A stretch of DNA of 64,000 nt from contig CP145413.1 of the NCBI GenBank assembly GCA_036867785.1, positions 744,001-808,000 on the forward strand, given 5' to 3'. Below are positions 31,901-42,900 of the stretch, one piece after another. Under the pieces are notes generated by a model. It worked only from the letters and a program-made list of their open reading frames with translations. It had not been told where the DNA came from and made no database searches. The position numbers and the translations under genes are program-made. How positions within the stretch are numbered: position 1 is the stretch's first letter; each line of letters starts with the position of its first letter. The stretch is from Plasmodiophora brassicae (Eukaryota > Endomyxa: Phytomyxea > Phytomyxea > Plasmodiophorida).

Positions 31901-33227
31901 CGAGATCCTCCGGCAACTCCACGATAATAGGGCCTCTGGTCACTTTGGTATCCGCAAAACGCTTGGGCTTGTCCAGCGTGAATTTTGGTGGCCTGGCATG
32001 AGGGCCTTCGTCAAACTGTACGTCTCATCCTGCGACATTTGTCAGAGAAGCAAGTCTCCGCGCCACAAACCGTCCGGGCTCCTGCTGCCTCTTCCCTTGC
32101 CGAGTTCTCTGTGGTCATCGATCTCAATGGATCTAATTGTCAAGCTTCCAGTTTCCGACGGCTACGATTCGGTCCTCGTCGTCGTCGACCGGTTTTCGAA
32201 AATGGCCCACTTCATTCCGTGCAAGGAGACCCTCACAGCGGTCGAGCTGTCCGACCTGTTTTTGCAGCAGATATTCCGCCTGCATGGCCTACCGGACGAC
32301 ATCGTCTCCGACCGGGGGCCCCAGTTCGTGTCGGCCTTCTGGAAGCACTTACTGGACCGTCTTGGTATCCAACGGAACTTGTCTTCATCCCGGCACCCGG
32401 AATCCGACGGCCAGACGGAACGCGTGAACCAGATCCTCGAACAATACTTACGCTGCTATGTTAGCTACATGCAGGACGACTGGCTGCAACTTCTGCCTAT
32501 GGCCGAGTTCGCGTACAACAACGCCGACCATTCGGCCACCGGCATGTCGCCGTTTTTCGCCAACTACGGGTTTCATCCAAGGGTGACGGAGCCTCGACCC
32601 AGGAATGGCCAAGTCTGTAACCCAGCCGCCGATGAGCGTGCCGAATTCCTTGAGAAGGTTCGCCGCTACTTGAAGGGCCAACTGCAACGGGCGGTCGACG
32701 CTATGAAGCGCTCTGCGGATCGCCGTCGCCGCGAACCACCACCACTGCAGGTGGGCGATCTCGTCATGCTCAGGCGTGGAACCTTATCGACTGGCCGCCC
32801 GTGCGGGAAACTGGATGACCGTCTGCTGGGACCCTTCCAAGTTGTTCGCACAGTTAACCCCGTCGCATACGAAGTGAAGCTGCCTCCTACCTCGCGCCTA
32901 CATAACGTCTTCCATGTGTCACAGCTGGAACCGTATACGCCTAATGTCCTTCCACATCGCCAACAGCCACCGCCGCCGCCCATTGTATTGGAAGATGACG
33001 ACCAGCCCCTGTTCATCGTTAAGTCGATCTTGGATTCCCGATACCGGTCGGGGCGGTTGCAATATCTCATAGATTGGGAAGGATACTCCCCGTCCGATCG
33101 CACCTGGGAACCCGCGGGCAATCTCCATGGGACAGGAGGCCTGGACCAAGCGATTGCTGAATTTCATGCTCGATATCCCGATAAACCTGGCCCTCGCTCC
33201 CGAAACCGGCGGAGACCCAATCGCTAG
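28866..33227 (+). CDS. Element A pol, 1453 aa, with chromodomain
   Basis: Domains in order: aspartic protease [10 protein letters not shown] (about 73), a long linker holding one strongly hydrophobic 23-residue segment (326-348), RT ([24 protein letters not shown] about 648), RNase H ([10 protein letters not shown] about 796), integrase zinc finger (H..H..CDICQ, about 1025-1060), integrase core ([29 protein letters not shown]), then a C-terminal chromodomain ([27 protein letters not shown], about 1381-1422). RT before integrase plus the chromodomain place it with chromoviruses; chromodomains direct insertion through histone marks in known relatives. The protease active site is DCG where DSG/DTG is usual. 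Confidence 0.95.
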   Translation: MPETAAGCTGKCPRVTANGFAGHPVNSALSSEPDPVQISDLMFLHARSVPHLVLPMTIYTGSESISTTALIDCGATSNFIDWSFARLHVLPTRPTHRPIPVRVVDGRQLAPISQETQPLRTTVDAQFSCEIVLNLINSPTYPVILGLPWLAQTNPDVDWRRRLVSPRQCPPSPSTSTPTTVADPGHAEAETTEASVAAPHDDCRYPALDASSAAPLIAQAPVNTKQHPDPTSAQDLIVTPLPPAANDERRVAESLATAAIETQDKAAGDLETADTGNTPANCLELESFPDQTGWLTSPAREQRHRRGAGRRLPDCRLDDGSRARQVVSLFMCSSIVAAAWALAFVTMCREPARVDLRAYLNTSSDDACPIAPPNAGPDVLAGDAPQSSCDVRPTDSNQGDGTRIDHVPLPAPSTEEPLAANVPIHLVDAEPFLDALMDDAQCYLIHYTWTEDTESEQTKIPEKYQDFADVFDEATATSLPPHRASDCSIDLKPGTEPPFCRLYGLSPREQVALKKYLEDNLQSNFIRPSRSSAGAPILFAKKKDGSLRLCVDYRGLNSVTVKNRYPLPLIDQLLSTLGQATVFSKIDLRSAYNQIRIREGDEWKTAFRTPYGLFEYLVMPFGLANAPASFQAFMNETFSDFIDRFVVVYLDDILIFSKNAEEHEQHVRLVLERLRSARLTAKLSKCLFDAPEVEFLGYLVSKDGLRLDPSRVDTILAWAPPRDLHGLQVFLGFANFYRKFIPHFAEIALPLTNLTRGETEFIWNETASTAFATLKSAFTRAPVLAHFDPSVPCEIETDASDFAIAMVLSQRGRDGDLHPLAFFSRKLDPAEIRYAVYDKELLAVVASFEKWRQFLDSDEHQTLVHSDHRNLKYFMTTHKLNPRQIRWSQLLSGFDFMIQHRPGRLHGKPDALTRRPEYVPTASEEGILQQSLQLLPLHRLVPSPVVDAFTVHAEAAPSEPLLDRIRRHQASDPFVAKIAGLLDRPQGRKYCLRDGLLYKGRSLVVSGDECKIEILRQLHDNRASGHFGIRKTLGLVQREFWWPGMRAFVKLYVSSCDICQRSKSPRHKPSGLLLPLPLPSSLWSSISMDLIVKLPVSDGYDSVLVVVDRFSKMAHFIPCKETLTAVELSDLFLQQIFRLHGLPDDIVSDRGPQFVSAFWKHLLDRLGIQRNLSSSRHPESDGQTERVNQILEQYLRCYVSYMQDDWLQLLPMAEFAYNNADHSATGMSPFFANYGFHPRVTEPRPRNGQVCNPAADERAEFLEKVRRYLKGQLQRAVDAMKRSADRRRREPPPLQVGDLVMLRRGTLSTGRPCGKLDDRLLGPFQVVRTVNPVAYEVKLPPTSRLHNVFHVSQLEPYTPNVLPHRQQPPPPPIVLEDDDQPLFIVKSILDSRYRSGRLQYLIDWEGYSPSDRTWEPAGNLHGTGGLDQAIAEFHARYPDKPGPRSRNRRRPNR

Positions 33228-33240
33228 AAGAGGACTATTC

Positions 33241-33327
33241 TGTGATAACTGAATAAATCCCGAACCCCGCGACGGACTTCGCCAGTCCGTCAAAGCGTTC
33301 GTTGCATCAGCTTGCCTGATCGTGACA
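33241..33327 (+). repeat. Right LTR of element A
   Basis: 87 bp, identical to the left LTR by eye. It is preceded by the polypurine tract AGAAGAGGACTATTC. Confidence 0.95.
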
Positions 33328-33332
33328 GCTGA

Positions 33333-33830
33333 TGGATCCAGCATCGAATGTCCAGTGATAAGATGAAGGGTTTCGCCTGATGTTCGGGGAATTCCAACGA
33401 CATAATGTTCGCCGCCACATCCATGCCAGAATATCGCATTTGCCCAAACACGAGAGGATTCCCATGATTGCAGGAGTATTCCGAACTACGGCCACACCTG
33501 AGGAGAGTAACGGCTATCAACAGACATATCGCCAAAGGGACCAATTAGATGCATGCGTTGATTACCTCAGCCTCACCGCAGCTGACGTTATCTGGTAATT
33601 TGCGGAAATGTTCCTTGGCTGCCCCCTTGTCGATCCATCATTCTATAGGGAAAGTCCAGACAACGCCGCGAACTGGACCGAAGTACTTGACACTATATAT
33701 CGGGAACGTGGACTTAAAGGAAGGCACCTACAGTGACGCTCCCATAAGTTGTCTGCCTGAGAGCAGAGTCCAGTCGATCAACTTACTGATATTGTAAAAC
33801 GAAACGGGCGGCAGCATCTCGAGCTTTGTC
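33333..33830 (-). mobile_element. CACTA-like DNA-transposon relic, piece 3
   Basis: Continues the relic interrupted by element A. The minus strand around 33600-33720 reads a second DUF4218-like block (VKYFGPVRGVVWTFPIE) homologous to that at 25600-25720. It probably belongs to a second copy of the same transposase-like gene upstream of piece 2. Confidence 0.4.
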
Positions 33831-34350
33831 AGACAGCGGCGAAACTGCAACGCTATCTGAGGAGCACCTGCCGTCCTCGTCGGTGCTTTCCAGCGGGGTT
33901 CAGCCGTCGTCTTCATCATTACGAAGTAGGGCCGCGCTTCCAGAGTGTCGCTGTATACCGCCAACGGGGCGCCCTTGCGGGTTGTCGTCAAGTGACGGTG
34001 CTTCCCTGACATCACTGTCATAGGGTGGGGACAACCCTCCGCGGTTGAGATGCAGCGGCACCTGGTTACCATCCCCGGATGGTAACGAATCCCGGCGCGA
34101 GGGAACTCGTGGATCCCATGGTGAGCGCGACGAATTCGTTGGCGGCCACAGAAGACTGGAATCGGACGCGGTCGCGCGGTGGCGGACGTTGCGTTTGGGG
34201 GGTGACATCGATACGCGGTGCCTCGTAGTGCCACGTCGCATAGGCTCGACCTGCACCGGGAAGCACTGTACTGTCACGAGACTAAACCCATCGATCTCCG
34301 CCCCATCGGGGCGCGCAGACGCCGGCACGTGAGTCACCCAGGCAACCACA
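33831..34350 (-). other. Possible host exon region, divergent from the next gene
   Basis: A minus-strand frame 33900-34349 (149 codons) has ordinary amino-acid composition rich in Pro, Ser, Arg and Asp, and a further open stretch follows to 33790 in the same direction. No domain is recognised and no splice pair is convincing. If real it would share a divergent promoter region (34350-34800) with the gene at 34803. Confidence 0.25.
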
Positions 34351-34802
34351 TCGTACCGTCACGGCCATGGGTTGCGCCGGAAAATGGTGTCTTTAAACAT
34401 CGAAAACATTGCCATGTCGTGCGCGTGCTGCGGTATATTGAGGTTCGCCCTAATATTGAGTGGATCACGGACTCCGACAACATCCGCGAGGGCGGAGGGG
34501 GCCGCGGAGGCGCGTTATTTGAAAGGACTACCGTACGACGTCGATGGCGCCCGCATCTTCTCGCCGGCAGGCGGACGTTCGCGAAGTCGCGTTCGAGCCG
34601 CGCCAGACGGGGATCCGCCTTCGCCAATCGCGTCCCTGGAAGACGAAGACGAGCAGTCTCGTCGTGACGGCCTGGCTGCGTCTCCTCCGAATCAACTGCC
34701 TTTTCACCACCCGTGTCCGATCGGGAAGAAAGGTTGCATCGACGACACACGATCGCACTATCATACGTCTGAATGGTCTTCCGTTAGCAGTGAGGGAAAA
34801 AC

Positions 34803-35538
34803 ATGGGAATGGCGGCAGCGGCAGTGCAAAGACTGGACCGTCTATTGATCCAGGCTCACCTGCAGTCATTTCTCGGCAAAGGTGTCCGCCAGAGAAACGA
34901 CTCGGCGCGCGTTCAATTTCTCTTGTGCAAGGAAACGTTGAGGCAGTATGTAGAATCTATATCTCGTTTGCAACAAATTTGACATGTTCCGTTGTCAGGT
35001 TGGTCCTGGACCACAAGCTGGCAGATGTTGTGGCCTTGTCTACTAAAAAGGAGTTGCCAAGACGGGTACAGCAATGGCTTGTGGAGGAACACCAGATCGA
35101 GCAGGCCGTTGCTGAGACGTTTCCGTTCGAAGAAATCAAAATCTGTAAGTTCGGTTAAGCGTGCCATGTCGGCCCTGCTTCTTATTGGGATGCGTTACAG
35201 TCATCCAAAATGAGCTCAAGCTTCGACGGCTCGCCTCAGGCATCTCAACAAGCAACAAGAGCCCTGTCAAGAGGCAGAAAGCGTGCCTTGTCGATCATCC
35301 GAGCTTGATGATGGACGACCACGGCATCGCTGTCAACGCGGACGTTGGAATCGTTGACCGCTGTGTCGGTCTGCTGCTGCAACAGGGCCTTCCGCAAGAA
35401 TGGTTTTGCTTCCTGGAAGTGCTGCGAAGTGAAATAGCACTCCAGTGCCCGATGTTCGACAACGTAACGCTCTCCACCAAGGTCGACTTGCCGCGTCACG
35501 TCGGCAATTGGATCCGGCGGCATCTAGCACGGCAATGA
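34803..35538 (+). CDS. Uncharacterised host gene, 3 exons, 208 aa (family with the gene at 50070)
   Basis: Exons 34803-34945, 34999-35144 and 35201-35538 (143+146+338 nt, a multiple of 3) with introns of 53 bp (GTATGT..CAG, phase 2) and 56 bp (GTAAGT..CAG, phase 1). The first ATG in frame after an upstream stop gives MGMAAAAVQRLDR. The product is mostly helical with no known domain. The 146-nt middle exon matches in size and both intron phases the third exon of the gene at 50070, and the TFPFEEIK/SWPFEETK block sits at the same splice junction, so the two are paralogues. A motif is repeated inside the protein: VALSTKKELPRRVQQWL near 60 and VTLSTKVDLPRHVGNWI near the C-terminus. Function unknown. 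Confidence 0.6.
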
Positions 35539-35565
35539 CGCTCCCGTCGAACGGCAAGGGACGAT

Positions 35566-36680
35566 GGTATTGTCACAGAAAATTCTGAGCTGTGAAATGT
35601 GAATACAGTACGCGAATCCATTCGTTTCAGAAGTCTTGGAAAAATGGCATTCGTACTCACAATGTATCGTGGTCGGATACAGAACAAGTATTCCGCCCAT
35701 ACATTGTCGATACAGCTGTCAGCGATCGGATGTCCTGCGACGTATTACGCAGTGCATCCTGAGTACAGATCTACATGTCGGGGATGTATTGCGCCGCGCA
35801 GTCGGAATGCAGTTATATATGGCTTCAACCTACTGGACTGCGCAGACAGGGTACATCGTTCTATATCGTCAATGTATCATATCTGGGTACATCGGCAATA
35901 GGCGGAGTTTTGTATTGCGAATGAATTTATTTTCGGTCCAGTGGGAGTTCGACATAGTCGTGGCACTACAGATAATGATTCCACGAGTGAGAAGAAGAGC
36001 TGCAGATCGAAGGATTAGCAGTACGCAACCTGGTGCAGATGAATTAGACGGAAATAACGAATTTCCTCCAAGCTTCCATCCCAATATGGTGTAGAGTACA
36101 GAAACCCCAGATTGAGCTCAAACACGTCAAGGCTATGTCATGTATCAGACCAACAAAGCTGCAGAAGCTGTGCGATCTCAGCTCCTCGTACCATTGAATC
36201 GTTTTTCGAACAGAAGATGTCCGAGGACCGCGAATTTCAGGCATTAACCCATAAAGCATCATCAGTCCTGAGTTGCATCGCAGGTCCTCTGGTAGGCAGA
36301 GGTTGATCGACAGCATGGGCGTTCGGGATTTGCTAACCCATTTTGTCACGCGGGCGGCATCGATACCAGTCGACGTTGCGATCGGAATACAACCGTCCCT
36401 GAGAAGCATAACAAACCCGACAACAATAAGTGGGCGGTACGCACGAGTCAACTCAGTACGTACTGTTTGCATTGTTCTGCGAAGGGAACGAACACGTTGC
36501 GAAATATGCTACCGTCACACCAATCGTCATAGACGTCGCGCGGGTTATCGGCGATATCTTCAAAACGGCTGATCTCTGAATGTATTGCGTCCGCTAAACA
36601 TTTCGCCCTCAGTGTTTGTTGAACCTACGATACAGTCAGCGACCGACAACGACAATTGTTGACTGAATAATGAGGTTACT
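35566..36680 (-). mobile_element. CACTA-like DNA-transposon relic, piece 4
   Basis: The minus frame 36044-36472 contains LPEDLRCNSGLMMLYGLMPEIRGPRT, laid out like the NLPpwlRykpenm...GPk signature of tnp2/CACTA transposases. 35640-35900 shares wording with 26680-26930 of piece 2. Stops and shifts are frequent. Confidence 0.4.
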
Positions 36681-36769
36681 GTACCTGTATGAGACGCGGT
36701 AGGTAATAAAATGGCTCAGTCTTACCCCTACAACAAGGCGACCTTCCGCCAACTTCTTTCCTGTCCGCC

Positions 36770-37085
36770 GGAAACACATGACCTTCTGGACAGACCCCTA
36801 CCACCCTTGAAGCTGCAAAAAAAATTTTAGGCTGGCGTCGGCGAAAACACGACGTTGCGCGCGCAAACAAGCGCAAACAAGCGCATACTTGCGCAACGTT
36901 GCCTCAAAACTGGTACAACTGGTAGCAAAACTGGTACAACTGGTACGCGAAACTGGTACAACTGGTACGCGAAACTGGTACAACTGGTACGCGAAACTGG
37001 TACAACTGGTAGCAAAACTGGTACAACTGGCAGCAAAACTGGTACAACTGGCAGCAAAACAAGTACAACTGATAGCGAAACTAGC
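36770..37085 (+). repeat. Composite repeat: TTGCGCAA palindromes plus TGGTACAACTGG minisatellite (copy 1)
   Basis: A unit with CCACCCTTGAAGCTGCAAAAAA, then TTGCGCAA-type palindromes, then about ten copies of TGGTACAACTGG alternating with TAGCAAAAC or TACGCGAAAC. The same modules in the same order occur inverted at 47930-48225, so this is a mobile or duplicated composite repeat. Confidence 0.8.
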
Positions 37086-37386
37086 TCCTCCTTGGGCGAA
37101 TGTTCGGTCGGGCGGTCGTGTTGGGGAAAGCTACAAACGCCTAGACCTCATAAAGAACAAAAGCATATTGTCAATGGGCGCGCGTCGTACGTACCCGCCC
37201 TGGCGGTTTCGGCTGCCGCGCCGTGCTTCGAATCGCATTCGTCGGACGCCCTCGTGACTACCACGGGACTAACAATGGCTAATGTTGTCTGTGTGGTCAG
37301 CTGCGGAAGAGCAGGTCGTCTGTGCCGATGTTGACTCGACGGCGGTGAGTGAGGGACGCTATCGCGTTGCTGGTGCAGACGGTACT
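37086..37386. other. Unassigned stretch
   Basis: No gene or transposon signature recognised between the composite repeat and the non-autonomous LTR element. Confidence 0.3.
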
Positions 37387-37478
37387 TGTCACGATCAGGC
37401 AAGCTGATGCAACGAACGCTTTGACGGACTGGCGAAGTCCGTCGCGGGGTTCTCGGTTTATTCCGGACAGTCCTCACA
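37387..37478 (-). repeat. 3' LTR of the non-autonomous element
   Basis: 92 bp, TGTCACG to CCTCACA on the plus strand, with the hairpin of the element A LTR conserved. Confidence 0.85.
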
Positions 37479-37545
37479 TAATAGTCCCCTTCTAGCGATG
37501 GGCCTCTGACGGGTCCGGGATAGAAGGGCAGACGGATGGCCTCTG

Positions 37546-37770
37546 ATGGGTCGCAGACGAACGGACAGGCGGATGAGCAGGCAGACGGGCGGGCAGACGG
37601 ACGGACAGACGAACGATGAGCAGGCAGACGGGCGGGCAGACGGACGGACAGACGGACGAACGGGCAGACGGACGGACAGACGGACGAACGGGCAGACGGA
37701 CGGACAGACGGACGAACGGGCAGACGGACGGATTAGAAGACGGACGGAGAGACGGGCGGGCGGGCAGACG
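37546..37770. repeat. GACGGACA/GACGGGCA simple repeat
   Basis: About 220 bp of 4- and 8-bp GACGG-based repeats inside the non-autonomous element. Confidence 0.85.
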
Positions 37771-37859
37771 GACGAACAGGTTTGGTTAGTGACAGCACGT
37801 CGCAACCGAGGCCTTGACGTTGTGCAGGAGATGCCGAGGCGGGATCGACATTGGCGGAC

Positions 37860-39060
37860 GGACGGACGGGTAGAGACAGCAAGCGGTCAGGGAAACACCG
37901 GCGGCCTGGGAGGCAAACAGCACGGCGGGACACGCGCACTCTGGAACTTGGACCAGCTGCGACCGAGGCCTTGACGTTGTGCAGGAGATGCCGAGGCGGG
38001 ATCGGCACGGACGGACGGGAAGAGACAGCAAGTGGTCAGGGGAACACCGGTGGCCTGAGAGGCATACAGCACGGCGGGACACGTACTCTGGGACTTGGAC
38101 CAGGTACGACCAAGGCCTTGACGTTCTGCGGGGGATGCCGAGACGAGATCGGCACGGACGGACGGACGGGTGGGAAGAGACAGCAAGCAGTCAGGGGAAC
38201 ACCGGTGGCCTGAGAGGCATACAGCACGGCGGGACACGCACTCTGGGACTTGGACCAGGTACGACCGAGGCCTTGACGTTTTGCGGGGGATGCCGAGGCG
38301 AGATCGGCACGGACGGACGGACGGGCGGAAGAGACAGCAAGCGGTCAGGGGAACACCGGTGGCCTGAGAGGCATACAGCACGGCGGGACACGCACTCTGG
38401 GACTTGGACCAGGTACGACCGAGGCCTTGACGTTCTGCGGGGGATGCCGAGGCGAGATCGGCACGGACGGACGGACGGGCGGGAAGAGACAGCAAGCGGT
38501 CAGGGGAACACCGGTGGCCTGAGAGGCATACAGCACGGCGGGACACGCACTCTGGGACTTGGACCAGGTACGACCGAGGCCTTGACGTTCTGCGGGGGAT
38601 GCCGAGGCGAGATCGGCACGGACGGACGGGAAGAGACAGCAAGCGGTCAGGGGAACACCGGTGGCCTGAGAGGCATACAGCACGGCGGGACACGCACTCT
38701 GGGACTTGGACCAGGTACGACCGAGGCCTTGACGTTCTGCGGGGGATGCCGAGGCGAGATCGGCACGGACGGACGGGAAGAGACAGCAAGCGGTCAGGGG
38801 AACACCGGTGGCCTGAGAGGCATACAGCACGGCGGGACACGCACTCTGGGACTTGGACCAGGTACGACCGAGGCCTTGACGTTCTGCGGGAGATGCCGAG
38901 GCGAGATCGGCACGGACGGACGGGAAGAGACAGCAAGCGGTCAGGGGAACACCGGTGGCCTGAGAGGCATACAGCACGGCGGGACACGTACTCTGGGACT
39001 TCGACCAGGTACCACCGAGGCCTTGACGTTCTGCAGGAGATGCCGAGGCGGGATCGACAG
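37860..39060. repeat. 147-bp tandem array, about eight units
   Basis: The word AAGAGACAGCAAG recurs at 38020, 38175, 38329, 38484, 38631, 38778 and 38925, with a diverged first unit near 37870. The period is 147 bp, stretched to 154-155 where extra ACGG units are present. Late units are almost identical. Because 147 is 3 x 49 and the unit has no stops in these frames, both strands show long open frames (about 365 codons each); these are by-products of the repeat. Confidence 0.9.
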
Positions 39061-39090
39061 GAGGGTGGTGGGATAGGTAGTCCGTCAAAA

Positions 39091-39182
39091 TGTCACGATC
39101 AGGCAAGCTGATGCAACGAACGCTTTGACGGACTGGCGAAGTCCGTCGCGGGGTTCTCGGTTTATTCCGGACAGTCCTCACA
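39091..39182 (-). repeat. 5' LTR of the non-autonomous element
   Basis: 92 bp, identical to 37387-37478. Confidence 0.85.
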
Positions 39183-39711
39183 TAGCGATCGATTCCTGAT
39201 AGGCGCCCGCAGCCACCTGCGCCAGTACAACCTGGCATGTGTGGATGGGGTGTACAGCAAATCCCCGCTAAGGTCGTTGGGTAGTTCCCCGTCAACCACG
39301 CTGTGGCGACGTATGCTGTGACTCTTTGTCAGGCTCGTTTATACAAGTGTCTGTGTTCGTAAGCGGCCAGGCGCGGGCGTGCGAACGACGTTGACCGCGT
39401 GCGCCGCGCCGAGGTCAGTGACCAGATCGAGGACGAAGAACAACTATTGGGCCTCCAACAAGATATCCCGACGACGATCACGATTAGGACCCATCAGGTA
39501 CGCGCTGTGGTAGTCGTTGTCCCCGTCGTCGTGCACTGAACCGTGTCGGTAGAATGAGCGGGATCGTGTCAACCGCGATGAAGCGGTCATGGAGATAGAC
39601 AACGGGTTCGACGGCAATCTCCACGAAGGGAACCCGGATGAACGCGACGACGACCGCCGAGAGCCGGGCGACGACGACGATGTTGGAGACGACGAGGAGC
39701 TGGACACAGCG

Positions 39712-39908
39712 TGTGCTAACGCCGCCGCTGCCCACTACGGGGGCGGTCGGTCGCAAGAGTCGGCGCCTGGTGATATAACGAACTGATGTATTTGGACAGG
39801 ATCGTCACAGCAAGGGCCGCTGCGGGGTCGAGTACGGTCATGATCATGTGACCGGGTGGCAGCAGCATCTGAGCAGCATCATCTGAGTACTGGTACTCTG
39901 GATGAACA
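39712..39908 (-). repeat. 3' LTR of element E
   Basis: 197 bp, TGTGCTAAC to GATGAACA on the plus strand. Confidence 0.95.
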
Positions 39909-39917
39909 CTCCCCGTG

Positions 39918-42900
39918 TTAGAAATCTGCTAACAGTCGTGAGCAGAGCGGGTCTCCTTCGGCTTGTCGTTCGAGGAAGGCCCTGACGATATCAGGAACAT
40001 CGGCCGCCATGACCGAGTAAGGTTCCCATGAATTGTCGGTGGCATCGAATCCGATCCAGTTGATCAGTAGTTCAGTGTCACCTGACGTAGAGTTGACTCG
40101 AATGTCCTCGACTGCGTTGACTTGGTAAGCCACGCCGGTGAGCGCGATGTTGTGCTTCAGGGAAGAGGTGACATTCAAGTGCGCATCTGCATAGAACATT
40201 AAGCGCTGGGCGTGTACATCTGAGATACGATCAGTCAAGAGATCTCGAACTCGATACACCCAGTCGTTGATGGTGTCGATAATCTGGGCAGGTCCAGTCC
40301 AGTTGTACTCGGACTTGGAGTGCTTGCCATGGTTGGCCACGAGAACATAGTCGCCCGTCGTGAAGTTGATCTCGCGAACATTGCGTCGGCGACGCCGGGC
40401 GCGTTGCTTGAGATCACGTAGATGGGTGCGTGTACGTGCCACTGCTTTGTGCATGTCCTCGAGAGAATCGATAAGTTCCGTCGTCATTTCCTTGAGACGG
40501 TCAGGGGTCAACGGTACGTCGATAACCGCGTCGATGCGTTTGTTGAAGATAATCGAGATAGGTGTCGAGGGTGGCAAACCCGTAAACATCGTGACAGGCG
40601 CGTAGCCCACACTTGATCGAACAGTGTGATTTACCGTCATGTTGATCAGCGGAAGGACATACGGCCAATCCTGGAATGGAAGATTTAGCTCGGAGAGGAG
40701 GGACTTCAGCAGAAAGAGAAGCCGCTTGTTGACAACCTCAACCGTGCCGTTCGCCCAAGGTGTGTAGGCAGTTGTGAAATGATGGTTGCAGTGTAACCGG
40801 CTATTAAGCTCGGCGATAACCGCGTTTTTGAAGTGTGTGCCGCGGTCAGAGACATGTTGGAAAACAATGCCGAAACGTTTGAACCAATCCAGAAGAGATT
40901 CGGCGACAACGCTGTGATCCGCGAATTGACAAGGAATTAACTCGACGAATGCCGTGGCGTCGTCCTTCAGAACCAGAACATAACGAAGTTGATGAGAATC
41001 GCCTGGACGAGGTTTGGATAAGAACAGAAAGTCATAGTGGATGACCTTATTGGGCTTGTCCGCATGCATAGCCGTGCCAAAAGGTCGGGGAATCATCGAA
41101 TCTTTGTTGCGTAGGCAGTGTAAGCATTTGTCCACAAATGCACGAACAAAGGAATCCAGATCAGGCCACCAGAAGAGTTGTGCGATGCTCGAAATAGTCG
41201 ATGCAGCAGGTTGATGACCAGACAGTCCCATATGTGAAATCACTGCGATGCGTAGCTGCAGTGCATGTGATGGTACCCAGAGTTGATTGTCTGGAGTACG
41301 CCAGCCAGATTCCGGGCTAAGGTGGAGAGACATGTCCCCTTCGAGTTGGAGAATATCGGAAACGGCAGATAGGTCGTGTTGGCGAATGTAGTCGGTCTGA
41401 GCGTTACTAATCTCGTCGACAGACGGCCAGATAAACTCATCGGTCATCTTGTAATCGTCGAAGTCAAGATTAATTGCCATATGACGAATAGAACGGAACG
41501 ATGGAGGGGAAAATGAGGAGAGTGGTTGCAGGGCGACGCCCCACCGCGTGGCGAGGTCGGCCCAAACGTTGTCCTCCCCAGCAATGTGCTCAATGTGAAA
41601 ATCTAGGTCGATAATCTGAAGTCGCCAGCGCTCCAAGCGATCGCCGGTCGTCCGACTAATTCGTGCAACCGAGGCTGGGTTCAGAATGAAAACCAAATTA
41701 CGGTGGTCCGTGAAGATTCGAAGTGCCAACTTTGACATAGATATGAAGTGTCTGAGGCGATAGCAGCCTTCGATGATGGCGTAGGCCTCCTTCTCAATGG
41801 TCGCCCACTTCAATTGAGAACCACGGAATGTCCCCGAGATGAACGACAAAGGTTCGTGGTGTTGCTCACCGTACGGAAGATCAATATCTTCCGGAGGGAT
41901 CTGCGACAGGAAAACAGACCAGAAACGGTCACTCGCATCCGGAAAGAGACACATGATCCATTCGTCCTTGGTGTGCGCCAGCGTCATGGCCTCCGATAGT
42001 CGATGCTTCAGAGAATTGAAACTGGTGAGATGGTCAGTGGTCCAGCCGATGTCGGCTAAACGAACTCGACGTAGGTGTGATTTCTTCAGACTGCTGACAG
42101 AACGAGAAGCGGACAGAAGTAGATCCTGTAGCGGATGAACATGTGCCGCGAATTGAGGGATAACAGAACGGACCCAATTGAGGCCCGAGAGGAACTGTTG
42201 GAGATCAGCAGCCGTGATAGGAGTTGATAGATCGTGCAAGGCGTTGAGATACGAGCGATCGAACGACACTCCATCAGCGGATATAACGCGACCGCACCAT
42301 GTCACTGAAGTGAGATATAACTGGCAGCGATCAGGGTTGAGTTTAACTCCAAACTCGTCGAAAGCGTTGAGAAGAGATTCGAGTGTGTCCATGTAGGCTC
42401 CGAATCCAGATACGTAGCCGAGGATATCGTCGATCCAGAGTAGGGCGCAGATATATAGAAGTTTCCCCAACACCTGTTGCATTCCCGCCTGGAACGCAAA
42501 CACGCAATCAGCGATTCCCTGGATGATGCGCCTGGGTGTAAACGTGGCGATGTGCGTCATGAACGAGCAGGCCTCCTGCGAATCAGGGTGCAACGGAAAT
42601 TGCCAATAGCCTTTAAAGGCATCGAACAGCATGAAGATGGTCGCGGAACGTAGGTAGGTCAGGATGATGTCGATGTGAGGCATCGGCCATGCAATGCGTT
42701 CGGTCTGTTTGTTGACGGCTTCATTGATGTCGACGGTCAGCCGATGGCCGCGAACCTCCGTGTCCTTCTTGTCGACGACCAGACACGGCGACGCGTACCT
42801 GCTGTGCGGATTGCGGTACACAAAATCGTTTTCCGCCAAGGTTCCTACGTGATCATCCATGAATTTTTGATGTTCGAGGGTATACCTTCGTGTTCGGCAA

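Larger units (their letters stand above)
27791..33327 (+). mobile_element. Element A: Ty3/gypsy chromovirus (looks whole)
   Basis: 5537 bp with 87-bp LTRs that appear identical, a self-priming type primer site, gag and pol frames open, a C-terminal chromodomain and a perfect target duplication GCTGA (27786-27790 and 33328-33332). It is very recent. A second near-identical copy (B) is at 51011-56546 and a non-autonomous relative at 37387-39182. It is inserted in a CACTA-like relic. Confidence 0.95.
37387..39182 (-). mobile_element. Non-autonomous LTR element packed with 147-bp tandem repeats
   Basis: 92-bp LTRs at 37387-37478 and 39091-39182 are identical to each other and share their last 65 or so bases with the LTR of element A. 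On the minus strand the 5' LTR (39091-39182) is followed by the same self-priming site TTTTGACGGACT (39079-39090), and the 3' LTR is preceded by AGAAGGGGACTATTA. No gag or pol is present: the 1.6-kb interior is a simple repeat plus a tandem array. It would rely on element A proteins. The flanking 5-mers (gtact, tagcg) do not match. Confidence 0.85.

Noticed and set aside
37546-39060. CRISPR-like array of regular repeats
   Set aside because: The units are 147 bp and contiguous without unique spacers, inside LTRs, in a eukaryotic context; it is a minisatellite.
37887-39076. Two long overlapping open frames (about 365 codons) on opposite strands
   Set aside because: Both are by-products of a 147-bp tandem repeat (3 x 49 bp, no stops) inside a non-autonomous LTR element; no start context, domain or host exon supports them.
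37382-39187. Target duplication of the non-autonomous LTR element
   Set aside because: The flanking 5-mers are gtact and tagcg, which do not match; no duplication can be claimed.
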